A stretch of 64,000 bases of DNA from Roseiarcus sp963770275 (GTDB taxonomy: Bacteria > Pseudomonadota > Alphaproteobacteria > Rhizobiales > Beijerinckiaceae): contig CAVYPD010000020.1 in assembly GCA_963770275.1 (NCBI GenBank), positions 1 through 64,000 on the forward strand. Reading direction: 5' to 3'. The translations under genes and the position numbers were made by a program. Below are positions 8,820 through 16,401 of the stretch, in pieces. How positions within the stretch are numbered: position 1 is the first letter of the stretch; the number at the start of each line of letters is the position of its first letter. The notes under the pieces are model-generated. The model did not search any database. It was given only the letters and a program-made list of their open reading frames with translations, and was not told where the DNA came from.

Positions 8820-9470
8820 TCAGGCTGCTCGCCGCGCGACCGCCAGGATCGCGTAGCCACGAAACCAGTTCTCAATCTCGCATGTCATGCCGCGCTCGGT
8901 GGCCAACTCCTCGAGCGCGTCGGGCCAGATCGTCACGCGGGCGTTACGTCGAAGGCGGCGAGCCAGCGCCTGAGCCCCGCCTTGAACGGGCGGGGCAACC
9001 CGGCGCAATCACCGAAATCGACGATCTGCTAGCGATCCGCCGGGCGCGACAAGGTCAAGCGCTTGGGCGAGCGCTTCGCGCCAGGGCGGGATCATCGACA
9101 AGGCGTATGAGATCATCACGCGCTCAAAACATGGGAAGCCGAATAGCCCCCGCGGGTCGAACGCTGTGGCGTCCGCTTGAGCAAAAGTGATGCGAGAGGA
9201 GAGCCCGGCGCGCGCGGTCGATGCGGCGGCGGTCGCCAACATCTCCCGCGATACGTCGAGGCCGAACAACCGAGCTTCAGGATTGGCTTGTGCGAGTTTG
9301 ACGAGATTGCGCCCGGTGCCGCAGCCGATCTCCAGGACCTTGTCGCCGGGAGCGGGGCGAAGGCGAGTGATCGCCTCGTCGCGGCCGAGGAGATAGAATT
9401 TGCGGCTCAAGTCGTAGATGTGGCGCTGACGCCGATACATCCGGTCCATCAGCGCCGCGGCGTCACTCAT
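8820..9470 (-). CDS. btaB: S-adenosylmethionine-dependent N-methyltransferase BtaB, two frameshifts
   Basis: It lies 3 bp downstream of btaA and encodes a class I methyltransferase: motif I VLEIGCGTGRNL, post-I FGLDVSREML, and motif VI-like PGGSL. BtaB adds three methyl groups to diacylglyceryl-homoserine to give the betaine lipid DGTS. After PGGSL the frame breaks at about 9015. The next frame continues IVDFGDCAGLPRPF and GLRRWLAAFDVTP, and a second shift near 8945 leads to NWFRGYAILAVARR at the C-terminus. With both corrected the protein is about 215 residues, the BtaB size. Assignment rests on fold plus operon partner. Confidence 0.85.
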
Positions 9471-9473
9471 GCC

Positions 9474-10721
9474 TCAGGCGCCCTCAAGCGCGTAAAGGTG
9501 GAAGGCCCCGTAGATCGACGACCGATCCTGCCGGCTGAGTTCACGGCTCAGTTCGTCTTCGTAGCGCCACGCGCCGAGCACGTCGTCGGGCACGCGCCCC
9601 GGCAACAACCGCTCGGCGGCGGCTGTGCGGAAGATGACCCGCGCCCCCGGCCGCGCGGTCCGCGTGATCTCGGTCCACAGTGCGGTGAGCTCGGCATCGT
9701 TCATCCAGTCTTGCGCATCGAGCAGCGCGTAGCTATCGAAGCTTGCAACCGGCAATTCGCGCAAAATGACGGTGAAGGAGCGCTGGACGTAGCGCACGCG
9801 GCTCGAGCGGCTGCGGATAGTATCGAAGTTCTGCCGCTGCAAATAGAGCGGGAGAGCGGGATTCGGCCCCGGCGCATAACGTCGTCCGAACGCCTGCCAA
9901 GCGAAATAATTGTCGGTGATGTCGAAGTCACAGGCCAGCCGCTCAACTCGCTCACTTAAGACGGCCCCGATCCCTAAGGGGGAATCGGCGGCCAGAGCCT
10001 GATATTGAGCCGGCGGAATCCCCAGCCCGTAGAGGGAGGCGGGCTGCTTCAAGAGCCAGCGAATGAGCGGCTTGTCGAAGATCGGCGCAAGGCGCTCCTC
10101 GTAAAGCGCGCGCTGCTCGTCGAGCGTCCGAGCCCTGAGCACGATCGATGGATCGAGACCATGTAGGCGCGCGAGCGTGTGGCCAGCTCCGACGACATGC
10201 CCGAGCAGTCCGTGATGGTAGAAATTGCGGGCGAAGAGGCCGATGCGGCGTCGACCGAACGCCATTCGCTTGTCCCAGTAAGCGCGCGCGGAAGGGTCGA
10301 GCTTTGTCCGAAGGCGGCGATCGTAGGCGGCGACGTTGGCGCGCGCATCGGCGCGGCCAAAGAAGCGGAAGAAGCTGTCGTAGTCGGGCAGGTTCTGAGC
10401 CGCGCAGATCTTAAGCCGGCCGAGCGCGATATGAGCCCCGTTGAGATCGACCGCGGTAACCCCGGCGGGATCGGCCATGAGGTAAGAGAGCACGTTACAG
10501 CCGCCAGAGGCGATCGCGATCACCTCATGTCCCGGGCCGATGTCGAGCGCCTTCATGTCGACGACCGGATCCTCCCAGATCTGAGGATAGACCAGGCGCT
10601 TGAACGCAAGCGTGAACAGGCGCTCGAGCACACCTGCCCGAGACAGTGGCTTCGAACGATGGACCGCAGCCTTGAGTCCTGCGATGGTCGCGCGACGCGC
10701 AATGTTACCTGATTGCCGCAC
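9474..10721 (-). CDS. btaA: BtaA, S-adenosylmethionine:diacylglycerol 3-amino-3-carboxypropyl transferase
   Basis: An intact 415-residue DUF3419 protein. It transfers the homoserine (3-amino-3-carboxypropyl) moiety of SAM to diacylglycerol, the first step of betaine lipid (DGTS) synthesis at the membrane. Family blocks visible are LVYPQIWEDPVVDMKAL, the SAM-site-like EVIAIASGGCNVLSYL, and the C-terminal methyltransferase-like part with VIFRTAAAE. The start is GTG at 10719-10721. btaB follows after 3 bp. In rhizobia and Rhodobacter this lipid replaces phospholipids during phosphate starvation, and a PHO-box-like repeat lies about 50 bp upstream. Confidence 0.9.
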   Translation of the reverse strand: MRQSGNIARRATIAGLKAAVHRSKPLSRAGVLERLFTLAFKRLVYPQIWEDPVVDMKALDIGPGHEVIAIASGGCNVLSYLMADPAGVTAVDLNGAHIALGRLKICAAQNLPDYDSFFRFFGRADARANVAAYDRRLRTKLDPSARAYWDKRMAFGRRRIGLFARNFYHHGLLGHVVGAGHTLARLHGLDPSIVLRARTLDEQRALYEERLAPIFDKPLIRWLLKQPASLYGLGIPPAQYQALAADSPLGIGAVLSERVERLACDFDITDNYFAWQAFGRRYAPGPNPALPLYLQRQNFDTIRSRSSRVRYVQRSFTVILRELPVASFDSYALLDAQDWMNDAELTALWTEITRTARPGARVIFRTAAAERLLPGRVPDDVLGAWRYEDELSRELSRQDRSSIYGAFHLYALEGA

Positions 10722-10770
10722 GGGGTCTTTTCCTAATCGTACGTCGATCGGAGCGCGCTAATCGAGTCGC

Positions 10771-10789
10771 ATGACGAGGGCGTGACGGG
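10771..10789 (-). promoter_or_regulatory. Candidate PHO box upstream of btaA
   Basis: On the minus strand, the sequence CCGTCACGCCCTCGTCATG contains GTCAC and GTCAT exactly 11 bases apart, each preceded by a C. The PhoB site consists of two CTGTCAT-like units with 11-bp spacing. The match is good in the GTCA(T/C) core and weaker at the T before G. It sits about 50 bp before the btaA start, and btaA is a classical PhoB target in rhizobia. Confidence 0.5.
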
Positions 10790-10810
10790 CAGGCTTGGGA
10801 TCGTGTCATT

Positions 10811-10831
10811 CAGCGCCAGCGTGTGGCGCTG
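10811..10831. terminator. Perfect 8-bp stem-loop between ubiA and btaA
   Basis: CAGCGCCA and TGGCGCTG flank a 5-base loop, a strong GC hairpin. It lies upstream of btaA and downstream of the ubiA stop, but no T-run follows on either strand. It could be a 3'-end stabilising hairpin or a Rho-dependent pause element rather than a classical terminator. Confidence 0.3.
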
Positions 10832-10935
10832 GGCCTAATGAGGTCGGCACGATGGTTAAGCGTCGTAGGGCCTTCTGCCGGCGCCCAAACCGCGTCGCCG
10901 CGCTGTCGCTTTCGTCGCCGTCCGCAAGCTTCCTG

Positions 10936-11871
10936 CTATCCAAACCACCCCTGAACCGCGATGCCCGCAAACAGGATAAGCGCGGCGTCGCGATTAGAGC
11001 GAAAAAGCCTCAACGCCGTTGCCGCATCGGCGCCTTCGACTTGCGACGTTTGCCAGGCCAGATGGGCACAAAAACCCAGCCATCCGAGCAACGCAATGCC
11101 GCCCCCGCCCGCGGATTCAATGGCCGCCAGCGCCAACGCGGCGGTCGCGATATAGAACGCCCCAACGCCGAGCTTCACCCGAGTTCCGAACAATCGTGCT
11201 GTCGACCGGATGCCGACGATGGCGTCATCGCGCGCATCCTGCAGCGCGTAGATTGTGTCGTAGCCGATCGTCCAGGCGAAGGCGGACGCGTAAAGCAAGA
11301 TGGGCGCGACCGAGAGGCTCGCGAAGGTTGCGCTCCAGCCCATCAGCGCTCCCCACGAGAAGGCAAGGCCCAGCGCCGCCTGCGGCCAAGAGGTCACCCG
11401 CTTCATCAACGGGTAGACGGCCACAACGCCAAGCGAGGCGATCCCGAGCCTGATTGAGAACGTGTTGAAGCTCAACAGCACCGCGAGACCGATCAGGGCC
11501 AGGACGACAAGGAACGCCACGGCCGCGCCAATCGTGACTCGTCCGGACGGCAATGGACGGTTTCGCGTACGCTCGACTCCAGCGTCGAGCTTGCGGTCCA
11601 GAATGTCGTTGTAGGTGCAGCCGGCGCCGCGCATGGCGACCGCGCCGATCAGAAAGAGAGCGAGATGCCAGAGGTTGGGTCCGCGATGAAGGGCAAGGCC
11701 CGCGAGCGCGGTCGCCTCCCAACACGGGGCGAGCAGCAGCTGCCATCCGGCAGGCCGGTCGAGACGCGCAAGCTGAACGAAGGGGAGCGCGAAGTCCGGC
11801 GTTAACCGCAGCACCAAGCTCGCCGGCCGAGCGTCCGGCAAGCCAGACGCCCGCTCGTGCGCGAAAGTCAA
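10936..11871 (-). CDS. ubiA: 4-hydroxybenzoate polyprenyltransferase UbiA
   Basis: An integral membrane prenyltransferase that attaches the polyprenyl tail to 4-hydroxybenzoate in ubiquinone synthesis. The first Asp-rich motif region is GAGCTYNDILDRKLDAGVER, with TRNRPLPSG. The second is GYDTIYALQDARDD. Multiple hydrophobic helices follow, for example AAVAFLVVLALIGLAVLL. The most plausible start is TTG at 11871, overlapping the stop of the upstream small gene as TTGA. That gives 311 residues, the usual length. A longer open frame to 12042 overlaps that gene and is not credible. Confidence 0.9.
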   Translation of the reverse strand: MTFAHERASGLPDARPASLVLRLTPDFALPFVQLARLDRPAGWQLLLAPCWEATALAGLALHRGPNLWHLALFLIGAVAMRGAGCTYNDILDRKLDAGVERTRNRPLPSGRVTIGAAVAFLVVLALIGLAVLLSFNTFSIRLGIASLGVVAVYPLMKRVTSWPQAALGLAFSWGALMGWSATFASLSVAPILLYASAFAWTIGYDTIYALQDARDDAIVGIRSTARLFGTRVKLGVGAFYIATAALALAAIESAGGGGIALLGWLGFCAHLAWQTSQVEGADAATALRLFRSNRDAALILFAGIAVQGWFG

Positions 11872-12257
11872 AGAGGTCCGGCGGGCAACGGCTGCGCCTG
11901 TGGACCGCTCCCGCCGCCTTGAGCCGCTTGCTCCTTCATCTTTTTCATCTGCGCCGCGACGGTGCAGGCCTTCGCACTGAAGGCCATATTCTTGGCGTGA
12001 TGCTCCTTGAGTTGGGCGATCGCCTCGTCCGGGAACGAGCACCAGTCCTTGTTCTTTTCCATATACGCGATTAGCCCGTTCTCAGCACGGACCAACCCTC
12101 CCGATTTCCCGCAAAACGCTTCTGGATCTAGCGGCTTACCGTGAAACGATTTGGCGAAGTTATTGACGATTTCCAGTTGTGCGTTGCGCGCCTCGGCAAG
12201 CTTTTGCATGTCGGAGCCGCAGTCGGCATAGACCGCTCCGCCCAGTCCGACCGCCAA
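11868..12257 (-). CDS. Small exported hypothetical protein
   Basis: A 129-residue protein starting at a TTG in this frame. It has a hydrophobic N-terminus (LAVGLGGAVYADC) that looks like the second half of a signal peptide. The first half (KKTILRGMARG) is readable in an adjacent frame just upstream, so either a one-base indel in the GGTTATTTTTGG stretch or a different start is likely. The mature part has four to five Cys, a helical AEARNAQLEIVNNFAKSF segment, and a Gly/Pro/Gln-rich tail. It resembles unnamed alphaproteobacterial periplasmic proteins next to ubiA. Function unknown. Confidence 0.6.
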   Translation of the reverse strand: MAVGLGGAVYADCGSDMQKLAEARNAQLEIVNNFAKSFHGKPLDPEAFCGKSGGLVRAENGLIAYMEKNKDWCSFPDEAIAQLKEHHAKNMAFSAKACTVAAQMKKMKEQAAQGGGSGPQAQPLPAGPL

Positions 12258-12440
12258 AAATAACCCCGCGCCATACCGCGTAAAATCGTTTTCTTATCAC
12301 CGCGTCAACCTCAAGTCGCGCTGCCCCCAATTCGGCCGCACAAACCTCAAAAAAAAGGCAAAAGCGCGGCTGGACGCTCTATTGTGAGCTCATCCAAAGG
12401 GCGGACAACCCCGAGTCCGGGCGCTCCCTGAGGTCGATGC

Positions 12441-13445
12441 CTAAATCCAAGCGCGGGATCCGTAGTCGATACCGTAGCGGAATGGCGCCGAGGCGATCGC
12501 CGCCATTCCAACCAACACCGCGTCCTCCCGCGTGACAAGCCGGGTTGGAATGCGCTTGGCGAGGCCGTCAACCGGGGCCTTGGCCTCGAACGCTTCGCGA
12601 AACGCGGCCTCGTCGAGAAAATCCACGACCCTCGGCAGGACGCCGCCGGACAGTGTCAGTCCGCCGGTCGCCACGAAGGTCACCGCCATGTCGCCCGCGA
12701 AGCGCGCCACGATATGCCAGTAGAGCCTGAGACTCGTCGCTTCTTCGCCTTTCGGGTCGGTCGCCGCGGCTGTGGTGACGGCCGGCGGGTCGACATGCGG
12801 ATCGGGCGCGCCTTTCGCCATCATGCGCGCGCGGTGGACGCGCGCGAGGCCCGCGCCGGAAATGACGCTCTCGCTGGTGATGCGCCCGTGCGCGCGTTCG
12901 AGATGAGGCCAGATCTCGAATTCCTCCGGCCGGACCGGGCCAAAATCAATGTGGCAGGCCTCTGATGAAACCGGAGTGAAGCGTCCGTCCGCCTCGACCA
13001 GTGCGGCGATGCCGAGCCCGGTCCCGGGCCCGAGGATCACCTGAGGACCTTCAGGCCCGAACTTCAGCGGGCCGATCCGGCGCTCCCAACCTTCAGGAAT
13101 TGTGGGTAACGACAGCGCCTGGGCCTCGAAATCGTTGAGCAGCAAGCCTTGGCTAAGGCCAGTGCGGCGCGCAGCCTCCGGGCCGTCCATCACCCAGGGC
13201 GCGTTGGTGAGCTTGAGCGTCCGCCCGTTCACCGGGCCTGCCCCGCAAGCGATCATGGAACGCGGCCGTGTCCCGAGCTTAGGAACAGCCGCCTCGATCG
13301 CCTCCGCCAATCCCGGATAATCGCCGGTGTGCAAGTGGACGATGTCGCTTAGTCGGCCCCCGGGTTCGCTAACGAGCGCAAAGCGCACGTTGGTGCCGCC
13401 GGTGTCGCAGACGAGCGCGGGAAAGGGGAAGGTGAAGTTGGTCAT
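12441..13445 (-). CDS. glk: Glucokinase
   Basis: An intact 334-residue Glk-family kinase, phosphorylating glucose with ATP. The phosphate-1 motif is LVCDTGGTNVRFALV. Adenosine and connect regions include ILGPGTGLGIAALV, and the sugar-contact region has LLLNDFEAQALSL and the acidic ESVISGAGLARVH. Typical length. It stands as a single gene on the minus strand, divergent from the restriction-modification cassette, with about 250 bp between. Confidence 0.9.
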   Translation of the reverse strand: MTNFTFPFPALVCDTGGTNVRFALVSEPGGRLSDIVHLHTGDYPGLAEAIEAAVPKLGTRPRSMIACGAGPVNGRTLKLTNAPWVMDGPEAARRTGLSQGLLLNDFEAQALSLPTIPEGWERRIGPLKFGPEGPQVILGPGTGLGIAALVEADGRFTPVSSEACHIDFGPVRPEEFEIWPHLERAHGRITSESVISGAGLARVHRARMMAKGAPDPHVDPPAVTTAAATDPKGEEATSLRLYWHIVARFAGDMAVTFVATGGLTLSGGVLPRVVDFLDEAAFREAFEAKAPVDGLAKRIPTRLVTREDAVLVGMAAIASAPFRYGIDYGSRAWI

Positions 13446-13525
13446 CGGAGGCCATAACGCAGAACGCAGCGGCCTGGGTCAAGCGGCAAAAAGCGATGTT
13501 TCAATCCAGCGGACAGTGCGAAGCC

Positions 13526-13553
13526 TTGCAACGGATCGTTAACTGGTTATGCT
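13526..13553 (+). promoter_or_regulatory. Possible sigma-70 promoter for the restriction-modification cassette
   Basis: TTGCAA (13526-13531) and TATGCT (13548-13553) are spaced by 16 bases, about 140 bp before the methyltransferase start. This is the best-matching pair in the gap between the divergent glk and methyltransferase genes. It is only a pattern match. Confidence 0.35.
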
Positions 13554-13695
13554 GAACAGATAGAGAACAATCCGCCGACGACGCTTTCAAGTTGGCGGGG
13601 CAAATCCTGTCCACAAATGATTGAGTGCGGCACACGACTTCTATTTCGCGTTGGCGTCGTCCAGCTTAATCTCATCGCGGGAATCAGTCGAGGAC

Positions 13696-14871
13696 ATGGC
13701 CAAGCGCACCTATCTCGAATTTTTCGCCGGGGGCGGCATGGCGCGCGCCGGCCTTGGAGACTCATGGCGCTGCCTGTTCGCCAATGATTTCGATCGGATG
13801 AAAGTCGAGACGTACGAGGCCAACTGGGGCGCGGGAGACATCAAGCATCAGGATGTTGCCGCCCTTAGGCTCTCAGACCTTCCTCCCCATGTGGTCGATC
13901 TCGCGTGGGCGTCCTTTCCGTGCCAGGACCTGTCCCTCGCCGGAAGCTATCGTGGACTGGGTCGGGAGCGAGACAAGGTCACGACCCGATCCGGCACGTT
14001 CTGGCCCTTTTGGAAACTGATCCGGGGCTTGGTGCGAGATGGACGCGCCCCGCGCGCGATCGTTCTTGAAAATGTTTACGGATGTTTGACGTCGCACGAA
14101 GGAAAGGACTTCGCGGCCATTGCTTCGGCGCTGACCGAATTGGACTATAGGTTCGGAGCCGCGGTGATTGACGCCGTGCATTTCGTGCCGCAGTCGCGAC
14201 CGCGCGTCTTTTTTATAGCCTTCCGCGGGGACCAACCCATCCCGACTTCCCTGATCGCCGAGGGTCCAAAGGCAAGCTGGCATCCCCCAGCGCTCATAGA
14301 GGCGTATTCCGGCATCACGGCGACGGCGAAGCGAAATTGGATCTGGTGGAGGATCTCCCCACCCTTAGCGCGAAACTCGACCTTCGCCGACCTCATCGAA
14401 GACACGCCGATCGCAGTGAAGTGGCACGCCGCTGCCCATACGAACTACATTCTAAGCCTCATGTCGCCCCTCAATCGCAAGAAAGTGGCGGACGCAGTCG
14501 CAAGGGGCCGCAGAATGGTTGGCACCGTGTATAGGCGCACCCGCCCCGACGAAAACGGGATCAAACGCCAGCGCGCTGAGGTCCGTTTCGACGATGTGGC
14601 GGGCTGCCTTCGCACCCCGGCGGGCGGCTCATCGCGTCAGATCATCTTGGTGGTTGAGGGCAAAACAGTCAGGTCGCGTCTGCTGTCGCCCCGCGAAGCG
14701 GCGCGGCTCATGGGTTTGGACGACGATTACGGGCTTCCAGAGCGCTACAACCATGCCTACCACGTCTGTGGCGATGGCGTATGCGTGCCGGTCGTGCGGC
14801 ATATCGCCCAATATGTTCTTGAACCTGCCCTTGTTGACCATGAGCGGTCGGAGCTCATCGCGGCGGAGTAG
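13696..14871 (+). CDS. DNA (cytosine-5) methyltransferase
   Basis: An m5C methyltransferase with the ordered motifs: I LEFFAGGGMARAGL (SAM binding), IV SFPCQDLSLAG (catalytic Cys in PCQ), VI LENVYG, VIII QSRPRVFFIAF, and X GDGVCVPVVRHIAQYV. The target-recognition region lies between VIII and X and does not tell me the site. I start at ATG 13696, just before the family N-terminus. The frame is open back to 13621 via TTG but those residues look non-native. A GIY-YIG nuclease gene starts 3 bp after its stop and a vsr gene follows, so it is the protective half of a type II system. Confidence 0.9.
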   Translation: MAKRTYLEFFAGGGMARAGLGDSWRCLFANDFDRMKVETYEANWGAGDIKHQDVAALRLSDLPPHVVDLAWASFPCQDLSLAGSYRGLGRERDKVTTRSGTFWPFWKLIRGLVRDGRAPRAIVLENVYGCLTSHEGKDFAAIASALTELDYRFGAAVIDAVHFVPQSRPRVFFIAFRGDQPIPTSLIAEGPKASWHPPALIEAYSGITATAKRNWIWWRISPPLARNSTFADLIEDTPIAVKWHAAAHTNYILSLMSPLNRKKVADAVARGRRMVGTVYRRTRPDENGIKRQRAEVRFDDVAGCLRTPAGGSSRQIILVVEGKTVRSRLLSPREAARLMGLDDDYGLPERYNHAYHVCGDGVCVPVVRHIAQYVLEPALVDHERSELIAAE

Positions 14872-14874
14872 CAC

Positions 14875-15456
14875 ATGGCGATCGATCTGCCCTTTCGCCG
14901 CCGGGCCGTTCGTACGCTGACCAACGACATCGGTTGCTATGTACTCTGCGACCTCGACCAGGTTCCCATCTACGTTGGTCAATCAGTCGACGGCATTCGC
15001 TCGCGGGTGAACCGCCATTTGACCTCGGCTAGGAGCGACATCATCGCAAATCGTCAAATCGACGTTTGGGAGATTGCGTGGGTCTGGGCCTATCCCGCGA
15101 AGGACAGAGCAGAGATCAGCTCCCTCGAAGACGCATTGTTTCACGAGTTTCACGGACGTTCAGCCCTGATGAACGGCAAGGTGCCGAAGCCGCCGATCGA
15201 CCGGTCAAAGTCGCCGGAGCCATCGCAAAAAGTTCAGGTGATGTCTGACGCTGAAATCGCGGAAAAAAAAGATCCTGCGCTTCGTCTGCCGCGCCAGGCT
15301 GAGCATTACAGTCAAATCGTCGGCCATTTCCTTGCGGTCAAGAACTCGAGGGAAATCGCGGGAGCGATCCAGGCGCACTTCGAGCGGCTTCAGAAGTATC
15401 ACCGACAGCTCCTCGGTCTGGCGGTTGAGGTTGAGGGCGATAACGGAAAGGATTGA
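14875..15456 (+). CDS. GIY-YIG nuclease, putative type II restriction endonuclease
   Basis: 193 residues. The N-terminal third carries the GIY-YIG core: GCYVLCD (GIY position), PIYVGQS (YIG position), then GIRSRVNRHL with the conserved Arg/His. A later SLEDALFHEF could supply the metal-binding Glu. The C-terminal half is helical and charged without a family I know. Its start lies 3 bp past the methyltransferase stop (possible coupling). GIY-YIG enzymes serve as type II restriction endonucleases in some systems (Eco29kI type), and the context strongly suggests that role here. The recognition site is unknown. Confidence 0.75.
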   Translation: MAIDLPFRRRAVRTLTNDIGCYVLCDLDQVPIYVGQSVDGIRSRVNRHLTSARSDIIANRQIDVWEIAWVWAYPAKDRAEISSLEDALFHEFHGRSALMNGKVPKPPIDRSKSPEPSQKVQVMSDAEIAEKKDPALRLPRQAEHYSQIVGHFLAVKNSREIAGAIQAHFERLQKYHRQLLGLAVEVEGDNGKD

Positions 15457-15523
15457 TCGGAAGCACCGCATAAGCGACGCAGCCAAACTTGAGCGGCCCG
15501 CGGCGCGACATCACCGGCTCGCG

Positions 15524-15993
15524 ATGACCAAAAGAAAATCAACAGCTCCGGCCAAGACCTACGACCGCTCAGCGGTTATGCGCGCGGTCAAATCGCGCGA
15601 CACAAGTCCGGAGCTTGCGGTGCGCGCGCTTCTGCGCCCGATCGCGCCGGGCTACCGGCTTCATCGCGGCGATCTGCCGGGAAAGCCCGACATCGTCTAC
15701 GCCTCCCGCAAACTCGCGATTTTCGTCCATGGCTGCTTCTGGCATGGACATGACTGCGCACGCGGCGCGCGGGCGCCAAAGACCAACGCCGCCTATTGGC
15801 GCGCCAAGATCGCGCGCAACCGGGCGCGGGACGAAAAACTCTAGCCGCCTACGCCGCAATGGGCTGGCGCACACTCGTCGTCTTCGAATGCGAACTCAAG
15901 GACAAGGCGGCGCTCGCCGCGCGCCTGGCGGAAACTCTAGCCGGCGGGGTCGGTCGGCCGCTGTCAGTGCGAGTGCAACGATCCAAGCCATGA
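15524..15993 (+). CDS. vsr: Very short patch repair endonuclease Vsr, one frameshift
   Basis: Vsr nicks beside T:G mismatches produced by deamination of 5-methylcytosine. The N-terminal part shows RAVKSRDTSPELAVR, GYRLHRGDLPGKPDIV (catalytic Asp), and FVHGCFWHGHDC (Zn/His-Cys cluster). The frame stops at 15842 after RDEKL. Adding one A to the A-run at about 15836 restores RDEKTLAAYAAMGWRTLVVF and ECELKDKAALAARL to a stop at 15993. So the protein is about 156 residues, normal for Vsr. It is the third gene of the cassette, guarding the methylated site from mutation. Confidence 0.85.
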
Positions 15994-16401
15994 AGTGCGG
16001 TCGCGCTGCGTCGTCCGCTGACAGCCTCACGCACGAAGGCGCGTTTCGAGCGATCGGCAGGCCATCCGCTTCCTGTGGTCCCCCGGCAGATCGGAGGTTT
16101 GAGCCGGAACTCAGGTGTTCAAAGGCGCCCATGGTCGGCCGTCGGACAAGGACATTCGACGGAATCGACGCACTGCGTCCCCCAGGCGGCGCACGAGCCA
16201 ATCCGGGTCGTAGTCCACCTCTCAATGGGGCGCGGCTCGGCGCCCAAAAGTCAGCATCGACTTCCAATCATCGCCAGGCGCTCCGATGGCGCGAAACTTG
16301 CGACCCGAACTGCGACCGGCGTCTCCATGAGGCAGCCGGCCTTGCGCCGATATTTGCCGCAGTGCAGCATCGATCTTCTTCTCCAGCCGACGGATGCGCC
16401 G
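15994..16401. other. Intergenic stretch upstream of ppc
   Basis: 408 bases with no convincing gene. Frames here are short and lack ribosome sites. The long open frame ahead of ppc (from 16075) is Arg/Pro-rich and does not look coding. No clear promoter or terminator was found. Confidence 0.4.

Noticed and set aside
10722..10935. A small plus-strand gene in the ubiA-btaA gap (open frame from 10795)
   Set aside because: The frame runs antisense through ubiA and has no family match; it is a shadow.
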